DNA from: RQOF01 sp964461135
GTDB lineage: Bacteria; Calditrichota; Calditrichia; RBG-13-44-9
DNA length: 12,738 nucleotides
NCBI GenBank assembly: GCA_964461135.1
Contig: CAYWTB010000117.1
Span: 1 to 12,738 of the forward strand
Reading direction: 5' to 3'
The notes beneath the pieces were generated by a model that had not been told where the DNA came from, did no database searches, and saw nothing but the letters and a program-made list of their open reading frames with translations. Position 1 is the first letter of the stretch. The number at the start of each line of letters is the position of its first letter. A program made the translations under genes and the position numbers. Shown here one piece after another: positions 5,940 to 12,723 of the stretch.

Positions 5940-7661
5940 ATGCCAAATTTTTTCACAGATAACACCGATCTGTTATTCCAGTTTGATCATCTGGATGTAA
6001 ATGAAGTTGCAGAAATCATGGAAAAAAATTACACGGAAAATAAATATTATAATTATGCCCCTCGTGATTACTCAGATGCCTTGGATAATTATCGCAAGAT
6101 ATTGGAGATAGTCGGTGACATAACCGCAAATTACATTGCTCCGCGGGCCGCCGAGGTCGATGAAACAGGAAGCAGCCTGGCCGAGGGTACCGTGTCCTAT
6201 GCCAGGGGAACCCGGGAATCACTGGAAAAACTGTCCCAGGCGGAATTAATGGGCTTCACGCTGCCCCGAGAATTCGGAGGATTGAATTTCCCCCATACGG
6301 TCTATATGATGGCAATAGAAATGGTCTCCCGGGCGGATGCCGCCTTGATGAATATTTTTGGCCTGCAGGATATCGCTGAAACCATCTACCGGTTCGGTTC
6401 TCCAGAACAGAGGCAGGAATTTCTCCCCGGCTTTGCTTCCGGTGAGTATACCGGGGCGATGGCACTTACCGAACCGGATGCCGGATCGGATCTGCAGGCA
6501 GTAAAACTTCAGGCGTATCAGAATGAATCAGGACAATGGTATTTGCGTGGTGTAAAACGTTTTATAACTAATGGTAACGGAAATGTTCTGCTGGTTCTAG
6601 CCAGGTCAGAGTCCGGTACTAAAGATGGCCGGGGATTAAGCCTTTTTGTGTGCAATGGGGATGAAACGGTAAAAATACGGCGTATTGAAAATAAACTTGG
6701 CATTCATGGTTCACCTACCTGTGAATTGCAGTTCAACGATACACCGGCCCAGCTTATCGGAAAACGCAAATTCGGATTAATAAAATATGTCATGGATTTG
6801 ATGAATGGTGCCCGGCTTGGTGTTTCCGCGCAGGCGCTGGGAATCTCCCAGGCTGCCTATGAAGCAGCTATCAATTATGCTAAAGCCCGGGAACAGTTTG
6901 GAAAACCGATTTACCAGATACCGGTGGTTACCAATATGCTTATTGATATGCGCGTTACTCTTGAAAGTAACCGTTCCCTGCTGTATGCCACCGCAAAATG
7001 GGTAGATCTGAGGGATAAGCTGGAACAGAAAATTGCCCGTCTGAAAGAAGAAGGAAAATCTCTTGAAGAGGAAAATGAACGATTTAAGAAAACCTCTAAA
7101 GTGTCCGCTTTACTGACTCCTTTAACTAAATTTGTACTGACTGAATCTGCAAATCAGATTACCTATGATTCTCTTCAGATTCATGGTGGTGCCGGTTATA
7201 TGAAGGAATTTACCATTGAACGACTGGCCCGTGATGCCAGAATCACCAATATTTACGAGGGAACAACACAGATGCAGATTGTGGCGGCCCTGGGAGGTGT
7301 CATGAATGATCTACTGGGAGACGATTTTGTCAAAAAAGAGGAAAAAAATTATAAAGGAAGCCTCAACGGTCTTGCCAATATCCTCAAAGATATCCGCAAG
7401 ATATTCCTGCAAAGTTTGCGTTATGTTCTAGATAAGAATGATGTGCATTTTCAGGAAGTGGCGGGAAAGGAATTAGTAGAACTCTACAGCTACCTGTTTG
7501 TGGGGTACCTTTTGCTGGAAGAGGCGGAAAAAAATTCCCGAAAAATCTTTATTGCAAACCGCTATATCATAAGCGCACTGGGTAGAGCACGGGCAAATAG
7601 CGAAACTATCAAGAATGAACAATTCTCCGACCTCCTGCATGCAGATGAGATTTTATGCTGA
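5940..7661 (+). CDS. Acyl-CoA dehydrogenase, long form with C-terminal extension
   Basis: A 573-residue FAD acyl-CoA dehydrogenase, partner of the EtfAB encoded just upstream. Seen: the middle-domain motif ALTEPDAGSDLQ (from A175), VKRFITNG, LNGARLG-like MNGARLG, and IHGGAGYM around H415. The probable catalytic base is E440 in IYEGTTQ, the position used by short-chain and glutaryl-type enzymes. The first 80 residues and the last 110 or so extend beyond the usual 380-residue fold. The charged region around residues 360-385 (EQKIARLKEEGKSLEEENER) is likely coiled coil. It oxidises acyl-CoA to enoyl-CoA, or may run in reverse as an enoyl-CoA reductase with EtfAB; substrate is not readable. It begins nine bases after etfA with the same TAGAGGAC junction. 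The closest forms I know are from Bacteroidota. Confidence 0.93.
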   Translation: MPNFFTDNTDLLFQFDHLDVNEVAEIMEKNYTENKYYNYAPRDYSDALDNYRKILEIVGDITANYIAPRAAEVDETGSSLAEGTVSYARGTRESLEKLSQAELMGFTLPREFGGLNFPHTVYMMAIEMVSRADAALMNIFGLQDIAETIYRFGSPEQRQEFLPGFASGEYTGAMALTEPDAGSDLQAVKLQAYQNESGQWYLRGVKRFITNGNGNVLLVLARSESGTKDGRGLSLFVCNGDETVKIRRIENKLGIHGSPTCELQFNDTPAQLIGKRKFGLIKYVMDLMNGARLGVSAQALGISQAAYEAAINYAKAREQFGKPIYQIPVVTNMLIDMRVTLESNRSLLYATAKWVDLRDKLEQKIARLKEEGKSLEEENERFKKTSKVSALLTPLTKFVLTESANQITYDSLQIHGGAGYMKEFTIERLARDARITNIYEGTTQMQIVAALGGVMNDLLGDDFVKKEEKNYKGSLNGLANILKDIRKIFLQSLRYVLDKNDVHFQEVAGKELVELYSYLFVGYLLLEEAEKNSRKIFIANRYIISALGRARANSETIKNEQFSDLLHADEILC

Positions 7662-7666
7662 AAAGC

Positions 7667-7692
7667 AAGGATGATTACATCTTGTGTTTTTT
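7667..7692 (+). terminator. Weak intrinsic terminator after the etf operon
   Basis: AAGGATG pairs with CATCTT around an ATTA loop, with one bulged G, followed by GTGTTTTTT. It begins five bases after the dehydrogenase stop codon. The stem is short and AT-rich, so termination would be partial at best. Confidence 0.35.
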
Positions 7693-7869
7693 GAATATAC
7701 CTGCTCACTGATGAAGGCAGTAATCTATCGTGTCACTTGTGTAATTTACAGTTTTCATCACCCTTTCTGAAATATTCGAAACCATCGATTGGGATTTTAC
7801 TCTGTTCTGAATATTTACCTATCGCCTCAATAGCTTTTTGATATTAAATTAGTTATATGTACATGTTGA

Positions 7870-8106
7870 TTAATTGGCCAGGATGTACTTATTAAAATAG
7901 ACGATTACGATTTTAGTAGCTGCTACGGTTACTATCATAAAACTAACCAGATATTCAAAGCTGATCTAAACAGGAGTGAAGAAAGATTTGGTGAAAGCCT
8001 GAAATTTCACATGAATGTACCTGTTCATCAGGGGAGAATGCTGTAAGATATAACTGACCAGGCAGCATACAATGGTACTCTAAAGACCCGAAGGTCAATG
8101 ATATGA
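7870..8106 (+). pseudogene. Decayed ORF coupled to the Gfo/Idh gene by an ATGA overlap
   Basis: The frame is open from after a TGA at 7867-7869 to a TGA at 8104-8106, broken only by a TAA at 8044-8046. It encodes protein-like, charged and aromatic-rich sequence, such as KIDDYDFSSCYGYYHKTNQ and LNRSEERFGESLKFHMN. After the TAA it runs on as DITDQAAYNGTLKTRR. Its final TGA overlaps the ATG of the next gene (ATGA, 8103-8106), the usual layout of translationally coupled genes. There is no ATG at its beginning; an ATG in another frame at 7863 would need a frameshift. I read it as the damaged end of a gene that once preceded the oxidoreductase. I do not recognise the family. The rest of the spacer 7662-7869 holds nothing firm. 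Confidence 0.4.
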
Positions 8107-9122
8107 TGGAAAAATTTCAGAAAGTAAAAAGTGAACAAAACATGACTAATTATATAAATTATGGAATACTTGGATTTGGACAGTATGCACAGCGTCGTTT
8201 GCATCCGGCATTTAATAAAACAGTTCACTCCCGCTTGTTCGGACTATCCCGCACTACTTTAAAACATGCCAGGTCATCTGCCCGGGAATTTAATGTTCCT
8301 TTCCATACAGCTGATCCGGAAGAACTGGTTTCTCACCCCGATATCCAGGCTATTATTGTGACCTCCCCTCCGGCATTGCACAGGGATCATGTATTGCTGG
8401 CTTCCCAAAATGGAAAACATGTACTTGTGGAAAAACCCATCGCATCTGCAGGGTTTGAAGTACAGGAAATGATTGATAGCTGCAGCCAGCATAATGTCAA
8501 ACTGATGGCCGGGTTTGTGATGCGATTTATTGATGCCATACAACAGACCAGAAGTATGGTACAGTCCGGAAAAATCGGAAAAGTACATTATGCCGGAGCA
8601 TATTTTGGATTACAGCCCAGCACCTCCACACGATCCTGGTTGACTGACCCATATCTTTCTGCAGGCGGCCCGGTAGCAGACCTGGGTTCGCACCTCATTG
8701 ACCTGCTCCGGTTTATTCTGGACAAACAACTTTTGCATTTGCATGCCATCATTAAACCGTTTTACACAAAATATTCCATTGAACGTAATGCCATTGTAAA
8801 TTTTGAATGGGAAGAAGATATTCTTGGATCATTATTTGTGTCATTTGATGTGGTCCGGGAAAGCGGCTTGACATTCTATGGATCAAAAGGTAAATTAAAC
8901 CTTCAAAATTTTAACCAAAGTGAATCCATGGTGGAGATCCAGTGGCTCTCAGCCAAAGGTAAAAAAACTATCCGCATTTTTAACCATAATTATTATGCCC
9001 GGATGCTGGATCATTTTGCGGAGGCTATCCTTTTCAACCAGGAAATCTCCACACCGGGAAAGATAGGGCTGGAAAACCAGAGGATTATTGATGAAATTTA
9101 TGGTGGGATGAGTAAAGATTGA
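8103..9122 (+). CDS. Gfo/Idh/MocA-family NAD(P)-dependent oxidoreductase
   Basis: A 339-residue member of the glucose-fructose oxidoreductase/inositol dehydrogenase family. The N-terminal Rossmann fold shows GILGFGQYAQRRLHPAF, in which GFG is part of the dinucleotide-binding loop. Then come the conserved IIVTSPPALHRDH and the EKP motif (E110-P112), which carries the catalytic Lys111. The C-terminal half-barrel has GPVADLGSHLIDLLRF, with D193-x3-H197 as the active-site pair. These enzymes oxidise or reduce sugars and cyclitols; the substrate cannot be read. The start at 8103 has GAAGG eight bases upstream and overlaps the preceding stop. An internal Met14 would sit closer to the Rossmann fold but has no binding site. 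It probably belonged to a longer operon, since its upstream neighbour is broken. Confidence 0.92.
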   Translation: MMEKFQKVKSEQNMTNYINYGILGFGQYAQRRLHPAFNKTVHSRLFGLSRTTLKHARSSAREFNVPFHTADPEELVSHPDIQAIIVTSPPALHRDHVLLASQNGKHVLVEKPIASAGFEVQEMIDSCSQHNVKLMAGFVMRFIDAIQQTRSMVQSGKIGKVHYAGAYFGLQPSTSTRSWLTDPYLSAGGPVADLGSHLIDLLRFILDKQLLHLHAIIKPFYTKYSIERNAIVNFEWEEDILGSLFVSFDVVRESGLTFYGSKGKLNLQNFNQSESMVEIQWLSAKGKKTIRIFNHNYYARMLDHFAEAILFNQEISTPGKIGLENQRIIDEIYGGMSKD

Positions 9123-9434
9123 GGTGTGCCGAGGTTGATCATAAAAAACAATTGGTTCGGGCAGTTATGTTAATCTTGAAGTTTAAAGGAGTGTTTAAAT
9201 GAGGACAGGGCTGTACAACGGTCAATTTAACCTGGTTAAGGTCGTCCCGGGATGTGGGATTGGAAGGGCTGAACTGATCCGGGGACTCTTGTCATCTCCC
9301 TGTTCCGGAAATTCTGGTTTGCTCCAATCGAAGGCCGATCGCAGATTACATAAAATATCAGGCAGTAACCCGGCATAAAAAGGCCATACTTGAATGGGGA
9401 AATCAGAAGTAAAGAAATAAAGAAAGGAAGCCCA
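9123..9434. other. Spacer before the SDR gene
   Basis: 312 bases without a recognised gene. It contains one small ORF with a good ribosome binding site (9199-9378, listed separately). I see no clear promoter and no hairpin with a T-run. The central part (9240-9330) is richer in G and C than the other spacers. Confidence 0.4.
9199..9378 (+). CDS. Possible small protein of 59 residues
   Basis: ATG at 9199, TAA at 9376-9378. The sequence AAAGGAG lies eight bases upstream of the ATG, a good ribosome binding site. The product starts MRTGLYNGQFNLVKVV and is rich in G, S and R, with two cysteines and no predicted membrane segment. I recognise no family, and its low-complexity look is not typical of a folded protein. 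It may be a real small protein, a leader ORF for the SDR operon, or chance. Confidence 0.3.
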   Translation: MRTGLYNGQFNLVKVVPGCGIGRAELIRGLLSSPCSGNSGLLQSKADRRLHKISGSNPA

Positions 9435-10244
9435 ATGAATTCAAAAAAATCGAAGAATAAATATGCCCTCATCCTGGGCAGTTCCAGCGGTTTTGGGGGA
9501 GCAACCGCCATCCGCCTGGCCACAGAGGGATATAAAATTTTCGGCGTCCATCTGGATCGTAAACAAACCATGTACAAAGTTGAAGAAATTAAGACTGAAA
9601 TAAAGAAGTTTGGTAAAAATCCGGTTTTTTTTAATGTGAACGCAGCTGCGGTTGATAAAAGGAAGGAAGTGGTGAAGAAAATCCGCCAGACGATTCCACC
9701 CGGAGAATATATTACCGTATTTTTACACAGCCTGGCCTTCGGCACACTGAAACCGTTTATCACTGATAATTCCGATGATGCCATCAGCCAGAGCAATATG
9801 GATATGACACTGGATGTTATGGCCCACAGCCTGGTTTACTGGGTGCAGGAACTTTTCTGGGCCAATTTATTGGGCTTCGGATCGCGGGTCTTTGCCATGA
9901 CCAGTTACGGTAGTACCCATGTGGTACCTTACTATGGGGCAGTATCGGCAGCAAAAGCGTCCCTGGAATCACATATCCGGCAACTGGCCATGGAACTAGC
10001 CCCGCTGGGCGCCACCGCCAATGCCATACGGGGTGGAGTAACCAACACCCCGGCTCTGCAGAAAATTCCAGGACATGAAAAAATGGTTCATGCAGCCGTG
10101 GAAAGAAATCCCGGCCGGCGATTAACCACTCCGGAAGATGTGGCCAATGCCATTTCGGTGTTCGCCGGGGATGACTGCCAGTGGATGAATGGCAACGTAA
10201 TTGGGGTGGATAATGCGGAATCAGTGGTGGATTATATCAAATGA
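9435..10244 (+). CDS. SDR-family reductase, enoyl-ACP reductase (FabI/FabL)-like
   Basis: A 269-residue short-chain dehydrogenase/reductase. The cofactor loop is G15-SSS-G19-F-G21. The strand-4 motif FLHSLAFG resembles FVHSIGFA of FabI. The active site shows Y158 (in TSYG), then Y167-x6-K174 in YYGAVSAAKASLE. This Y-x6-K spacing marks enoyl-ACP reductases, whereas classic SDRs have Y-x3-K. AMELAPLGATANAIRGG follows, as in FabI. It probably reduces a trans-2-enoyl thioester with NAD(P)H, in fatty-acid synthesis or a related pathway. The ATG at 9435 has AAAGGAAG just upstream; an in-frame ATG at 9390 would add 15 residues with no binding site. It overlaps the next gene by ATGA, so the two are coupled. 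The specific substrate is inferred. Confidence 0.88.
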   Translation: MNSKKSKNKYALILGSSSGFGGATAIRLATEGYKIFGVHLDRKQTMYKVEEIKTEIKKFGKNPVFFNVNAAAVDKRKEVVKKIRQTIPPGEYITVFLHSLAFGTLKPFITDNSDDAISQSNMDMTLDVMAHSLVYWVQELFWANLLGFGSRVFAMTSYGSTHVVPYYGAVSAAKASLESHIRQLAMELAPLGATANAIRGGVTNTPALQKIPGHEKMVHAAVERNPGRRLTTPEDVANAISVFAGDDCQWMNGNVIGVDNAESVVDYIK

Positions 10245-10864
10245 CGACCAAACCGAACAGAGCCACACTGGACAGTAAGCCCGCTGAGAACGTGAATCCC
10301 CGGGTCCTAATAGATCTTGACGGAGTGGTAAGAGATTTTGTTGGAAGTCTTATAAAAGTATATAACCGCATTCACCCGGATCATGAAGTTCTTCCGGTAA
10401 ATTCACGCCGACTGGAAGATTTTTTTCCGCTGGGAGAGGGAATTTATAAGTTTATGGAACCGGGCTATATCGAGGAAATAATCCAGGATGCCAGACCCTA
10501 TCCCGGAGCGATGGAAGCTCTTAACCGCTGGAAGATGGATTTTGATATCGTGATTGTAACCGCCCAACCAGAAATCAGTAAAGCATCAACCTATATTTGG
10601 ATTGGGAAACATGACGTCCCCACCAATGAAGTTCATATCAGCTACACCAAACATTTTATTGATGGTTGTGCCCTATTGGATGATTTTACCGATAATCTGG
10701 AAGATTTTGCCGATACCGGCAGGTTAGGGGTATGTCTGGATCAGCCATGGAACCAGTCCTGGAAAGGACCGCGAGTCAAGACTGTTGATGAATTTTTTCG
10801 ATTGGTTCAATCGCATCTGTATAGAGAACAAATTCAGAGGATTGATCATTCTAAAACCGTTTAA
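10241..10864 (+). CDS. HAD-family 5'(3')-nucleotidase-like phosphatase
   Basis: A 207-residue protein of the 5'-nucleotidase C type within the HAD superfamily. Motif I is D25-L-D27-GV, giving the nucleophile and acid/base Asp. Motif II is the Thr of VIVTAQP. The motif III Lys is probably in YTKHFIDG, and LLDD carries the acidic residues of motif IV. It includes PYPGAMEALNRW before motif II, as in deoxyribonucleotidases. It probably removes phosphate from nucleotides in the cytoplasm, but close relatives act on other phosphates. The first 20 residues precede the fold. It is coupled to the SDR gene by a 4-base overlap (ATGA), and the small basic protein follows 11 bases later. Confidence 0.85.
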   Translation: MTTKPNRATLDSKPAENVNPRVLIDLDGVVRDFVGSLIKVYNRIHPDHEVLPVNSRRLEDFFPLGEGIYKFMEPGYIEEIIQDARPYPGAMEALNRWKMDFDIVIVTAQPEISKASTYIWIGKHDVPTNEVHISYTKHFIDGCALLDDFTDNLEDFADTGRLGVCLDQPWNQSWKGPRVKTVDEFFRLVQSHLYREQIQRIDHSKTV

Positions 10865-10875
10865 GCGGAGGATTT

Positions 10876-10983
10876 ATGAGTAAGCAGTATAATGCGCGAA
10901 AGAAGAGGCAACGCCGGAAAGGGTATATCCGTCGTAAAAAGGCTGAAAGAAATACTGCCGCTCTGAAAAGAAAAAAATCCTGA
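10876..10983 (+). CDS. Very basic 35-residue small protein
   Basis: ATG at 10876, TGA at 10981-10983. GGAGG lies five bases upstream, a near-ideal ribosome binding site, and the gene starts 11 bases after the nucleotidase stop. The product begins MSKQYNARKKRQRRKGYIRR; more than 40 percent of residues are K or R and only one is acidic. The strong binding site, tight operon spacing and unbiased start make it a likely real gene although automatic callers would miss it. The composition suggests RNA or ribosome binding, as with other tiny basic ribosomal proteins. I recall similar MSK-Y-N starts in small basic proteins of other phyla, but cannot verify that here. Confidence 0.7.
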   Translation: MSKQYNARKKRQRRKGYIRRKKAERNTAALKRKKS

Positions 10984-11003
10984 TACTTTTTGCAGACGAA
11001 CAA

Positions 11004-11018
11004 AATCATTTGATGATT
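11004..11018. repeat. Short hairpin before the CDF gene
   Basis: AATCAT, loop TTG, ATGATT: a perfect 6-bp stem with a 3-base loop in the 61-base gap between the small basic protein and the transporter gene. It has no T-run. It may have no function. Confidence 0.25.
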
Positions 11019-11044
11019 ATCTGGCGATATAAGAAGATCTATCA

Positions 11045-12196
11045 ATGGAAAAATTCACTAAATCCAGGTCTTATTTCGGGCGGCTTGGTGCCTGGGCAAG
11101 TATTTCCCTGAATCTGTTGTTATTTATCTTAAAAATGATTCTTGGGCTGATGACAGGCAGCCTGGCTCTTATTGCGGATGCCTTTCACACTCTCAGTGAT
11201 CTGGCAACCAGTTTTGTGGTTTTGATCTCCTTTCGTATAACATCTAAACCATCAGATGAGAAGCATCCTTTTGGACACGGACGCGCAGAATTTATTTCGG
11301 CAATCGTCATGTCAACTCTTCTGGCCATTACCGCCTTTGAATTGTTGCAGGCCAGCATTAAACGAATTCTGCATCCGGAACCGTTTATGGCTGCGTGGTG
11401 GGTTATCGGAGTAATTTTTATCACTGTTCTTCTCAAGGAAGGCCTGGCTGTGTTCGCTCTGTCTCTTTCACGAAAGATTAACTCAGATATCTTAACAGCC
11501 GATGCCTGGCATCACCGGTTGGATGCCATTTCATCACTCCTGGTGGTTATTTCCTTTGTATTTTCACATTATAATTTTCCCTACCTGGACGGACCGATAG
11601 GGGTGGTTATAAGTCTAATCATTGTCTATTCGGCTTACAAGATTGCAAAACGTCCGGTTAATAACCTGTTAGGAACAACTCCGGACGAAGACATATTGAA
11701 CAGGATTGAAAAAATTACTCTCAATTTTCCCGAGATCCGGGGATTGCATGATGTTGTCATTCATAATTACGGTGAAAACATAATTATCAGTCTTCATATA
11801 GAGATAGATGCAAAACTTTCATTTTTAGCAGCACATCGGCTGGCGGAGCGGGTGGAAAAAAAACTGGGCCAGGATTTGCAGGCTTATATTACCATACATT
11901 TCGATCCCGTTATGGAACGCACCCCCACTTATCGGTCTATTGAAAATAAAATACAGGAATTCTGCCGGCAGACTCCGGAATGCGAATCATTTCATGATCT
12001 TAGAATTTTCGGAAGAGAAAACCATCTGAAAATTTATCTGGATCTGGTAGCCGCCCATATAACTCCTGCAAGTGAAGAAAAACTACTGGTCAAAATATGT
12101 GAAAAATTTATGATCGATAACATTCCCGAGATTGAGAAGATTTCAATAAAGGTGGAACCCAGATTTTCTGTCTCCCGGAGATCACGGCATAACTGA
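11045..12196 (+). CDS. Cation diffusion facilitator (CDF) metal exporter with two C-terminal domains
   Basis: A 383-residue inner-membrane metal/proton antiporter. About six hydrophobic segments lie between residues 12 and 205. The transport-site pairs are H48-x3-D52 in ADAFHTLSD (segment 2) and H156-x3-D160 in HHRLDA (segment 5). Two HxxxD pairs are typical of zinc-selective members. KHPFGHGRAEF after segment 2 is the family loop. The cytoplasmic part is longer than usual: residues about 214-292 form the normal ferredoxin-like dimer domain (ending TIHFDP). Residues about 300-375 look like a second, diverged copy (SFHDLRIF...LKIYLDLVAA...IEKISIKVEP). Common CDF proteins are near 300 residues. 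The start has only a weak AGAAG site upstream. It may be transcribed with the preceding genes or on its own. Confidence 0.93.
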   Translation: MEKFTKSRSYFGRLGAWASISLNLLLFILKMILGLMTGSLALIADAFHTLSDLATSFVVLISFRITSKPSDEKHPFGHGRAEFISAIVMSTLLAITAFELLQASIKRILHPEPFMAAWWVIGVIFITVLLKEGLAVFALSLSRKINSDILTADAWHHRLDAISSLLVVISFVFSHYNFPYLDGPIGVVISLIIVYSAYKIAKRPVNNLLGTTPDEDILNRIEKITLNFPEIRGLHDVVIHNYGENIIISLHIEIDAKLSFLAAHRLAERVEKKLGQDLQAYITIHFDPVMERTPTYRSIENKIQEFCRQTPECESFHDLRIFGRENHLKIYLDLVAAHITPASEEKLLVKICEKFMIDNIPEIEKISIKVEPRFSVSRRSRHN

Positions 12197-12209
12197 ATTA
12201 AAATATTAG

Positions 12210-12345
12210 CCTGCTTAATTCACAAATAGGGGCTAAAGCCCAATTATACTGGATTCTTTAATCCCCGGTCTGAAGAACGGGGCCATTTAATTCCTATGAA
12301 TATAACTACTTTGATACATTATATCGTTTTTTGTGAATTAAGCAG
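12210..12345. mobile_element. MITE-like / REP-like non-coding element with inverted ends
   Basis: The ends are perfect 16-bp inverted repeats: 12211-12226 (CTGCTTAATTCACAAA) and 12330-12345. The pentamer ATTAG flanks the unit on both sides (12205-12209 and 12346-12350), which looks like a target duplication. Inside are two GC-rich hairpins: GGGC-TAAA-GCCC (12230-12241) and CCCCG...CGGGG (12263-12282). The second hairpin has the form CCCCGGTCTGAAGA-, which resembles REP-type palindromes in genomes of this group. It lies 14 bases after the CDF stop and has no coding frame of note. It could be a miniature transposon or a REP unit; it may also help end transcription. Confidence 0.55.
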
Positions 12346-12359
12346 ATTAGATAACTTTG

Positions 12360-12391
12360 AATCCCCGGATTTGAAAAATTTCTTGGGGATT
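12360..12391. repeat. Degenerate second REP-like hairpin
   Basis: AATCCCC (12360-12366) and GGGGATT (12385-12391) form a 7-bp stem with an 18-base loop. The left part, TTGAATCCCCGG, closely resembles TTTAATCCCCGG of the hairpin inside the neighbouring element, so it may be a worn copy. Confidence 0.4.
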
Positions 12392-12694
12392 AGGCTTTCT
12401 AACTATCTCCGATGGGGCACCGTCACTAAACATGGGGAAGTGAAAAAAATCAAATGGGAGCATCTCGCTGTTTTTTTACACTACGTATGAGTCCGGATCT
12501 GTCTGGAAGACTAGTAAAGTAATTCAGAAAATACTTTCTAAAAAATTAAAATCCTGATATGTTACCATTGTCATTAAAGTTTTAACTCTTTTATTGAATA
12601 TTATTTATTGAATATTACTGCTAACTTTAGTATTATTAATTTAAATGATTACTACCCTTAGTCCGCAAAATGTTAATTAATTATATTAAAATCA
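12392..12694. other. AT-rich non-coding tail
   Basis: About 300 bases, mostly A and T, without a supported gene. It contains only the 14-bp tandem duplication listed separately. Confidence 0.4.
12590..12617. repeat. 14-bp perfect tandem duplication
   Basis: TTTATTGAATATTA occurs twice with no gap, at 12590-12603 and 12604-12617. It is probably a slippage product in AT-rich DNA, about 80 bases upstream of the promoter at 12695. Confidence 0.6.
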
Positions 12695-12723
12695 TTGACA
12701 TAAGACAAATGAGGTTTTATATT
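12695..12723 (+). promoter_or_regulatory. Near-consensus sigma-70 promoter reading out of the window
   Basis: TTGACA (12695-12700), exactly 17 bases, TATATT (12718-12723). The -35 is perfect and the -10 is one base off. Transcription would start near 12730 and run past the right edge, so a gene or stable RNA should follow directly. Confidence 0.6.

Noticed and set aside
7733..7843. A 36-codon minus-strand frame in the spacer after the etf operon
   Set aside because: It has no start codon of the common kinds and no binding site; similar open frames occur by chance elsewhere in the spacers.
8044..8046. Reassigned TAA codon, since two protein-like frames contain one TAA each
   Set aside because: intI and the nucleotidase gene end at TAA normally and no intact conserved gene in the window contains an internal TAA, so decay is simpler.
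9236..9796. A 186-codon minus-strand ORF across the SDR gene start
   Set aside because: It lies mostly opposite the well-supported SDR gene and looks like a shadow frame.
12296..12490. A 64-codon ORF starting inside the MITE-like element
   Set aside because: Its first part lies in the inverted repeat, it has no ribosome binding site and the product resembles no family I know.
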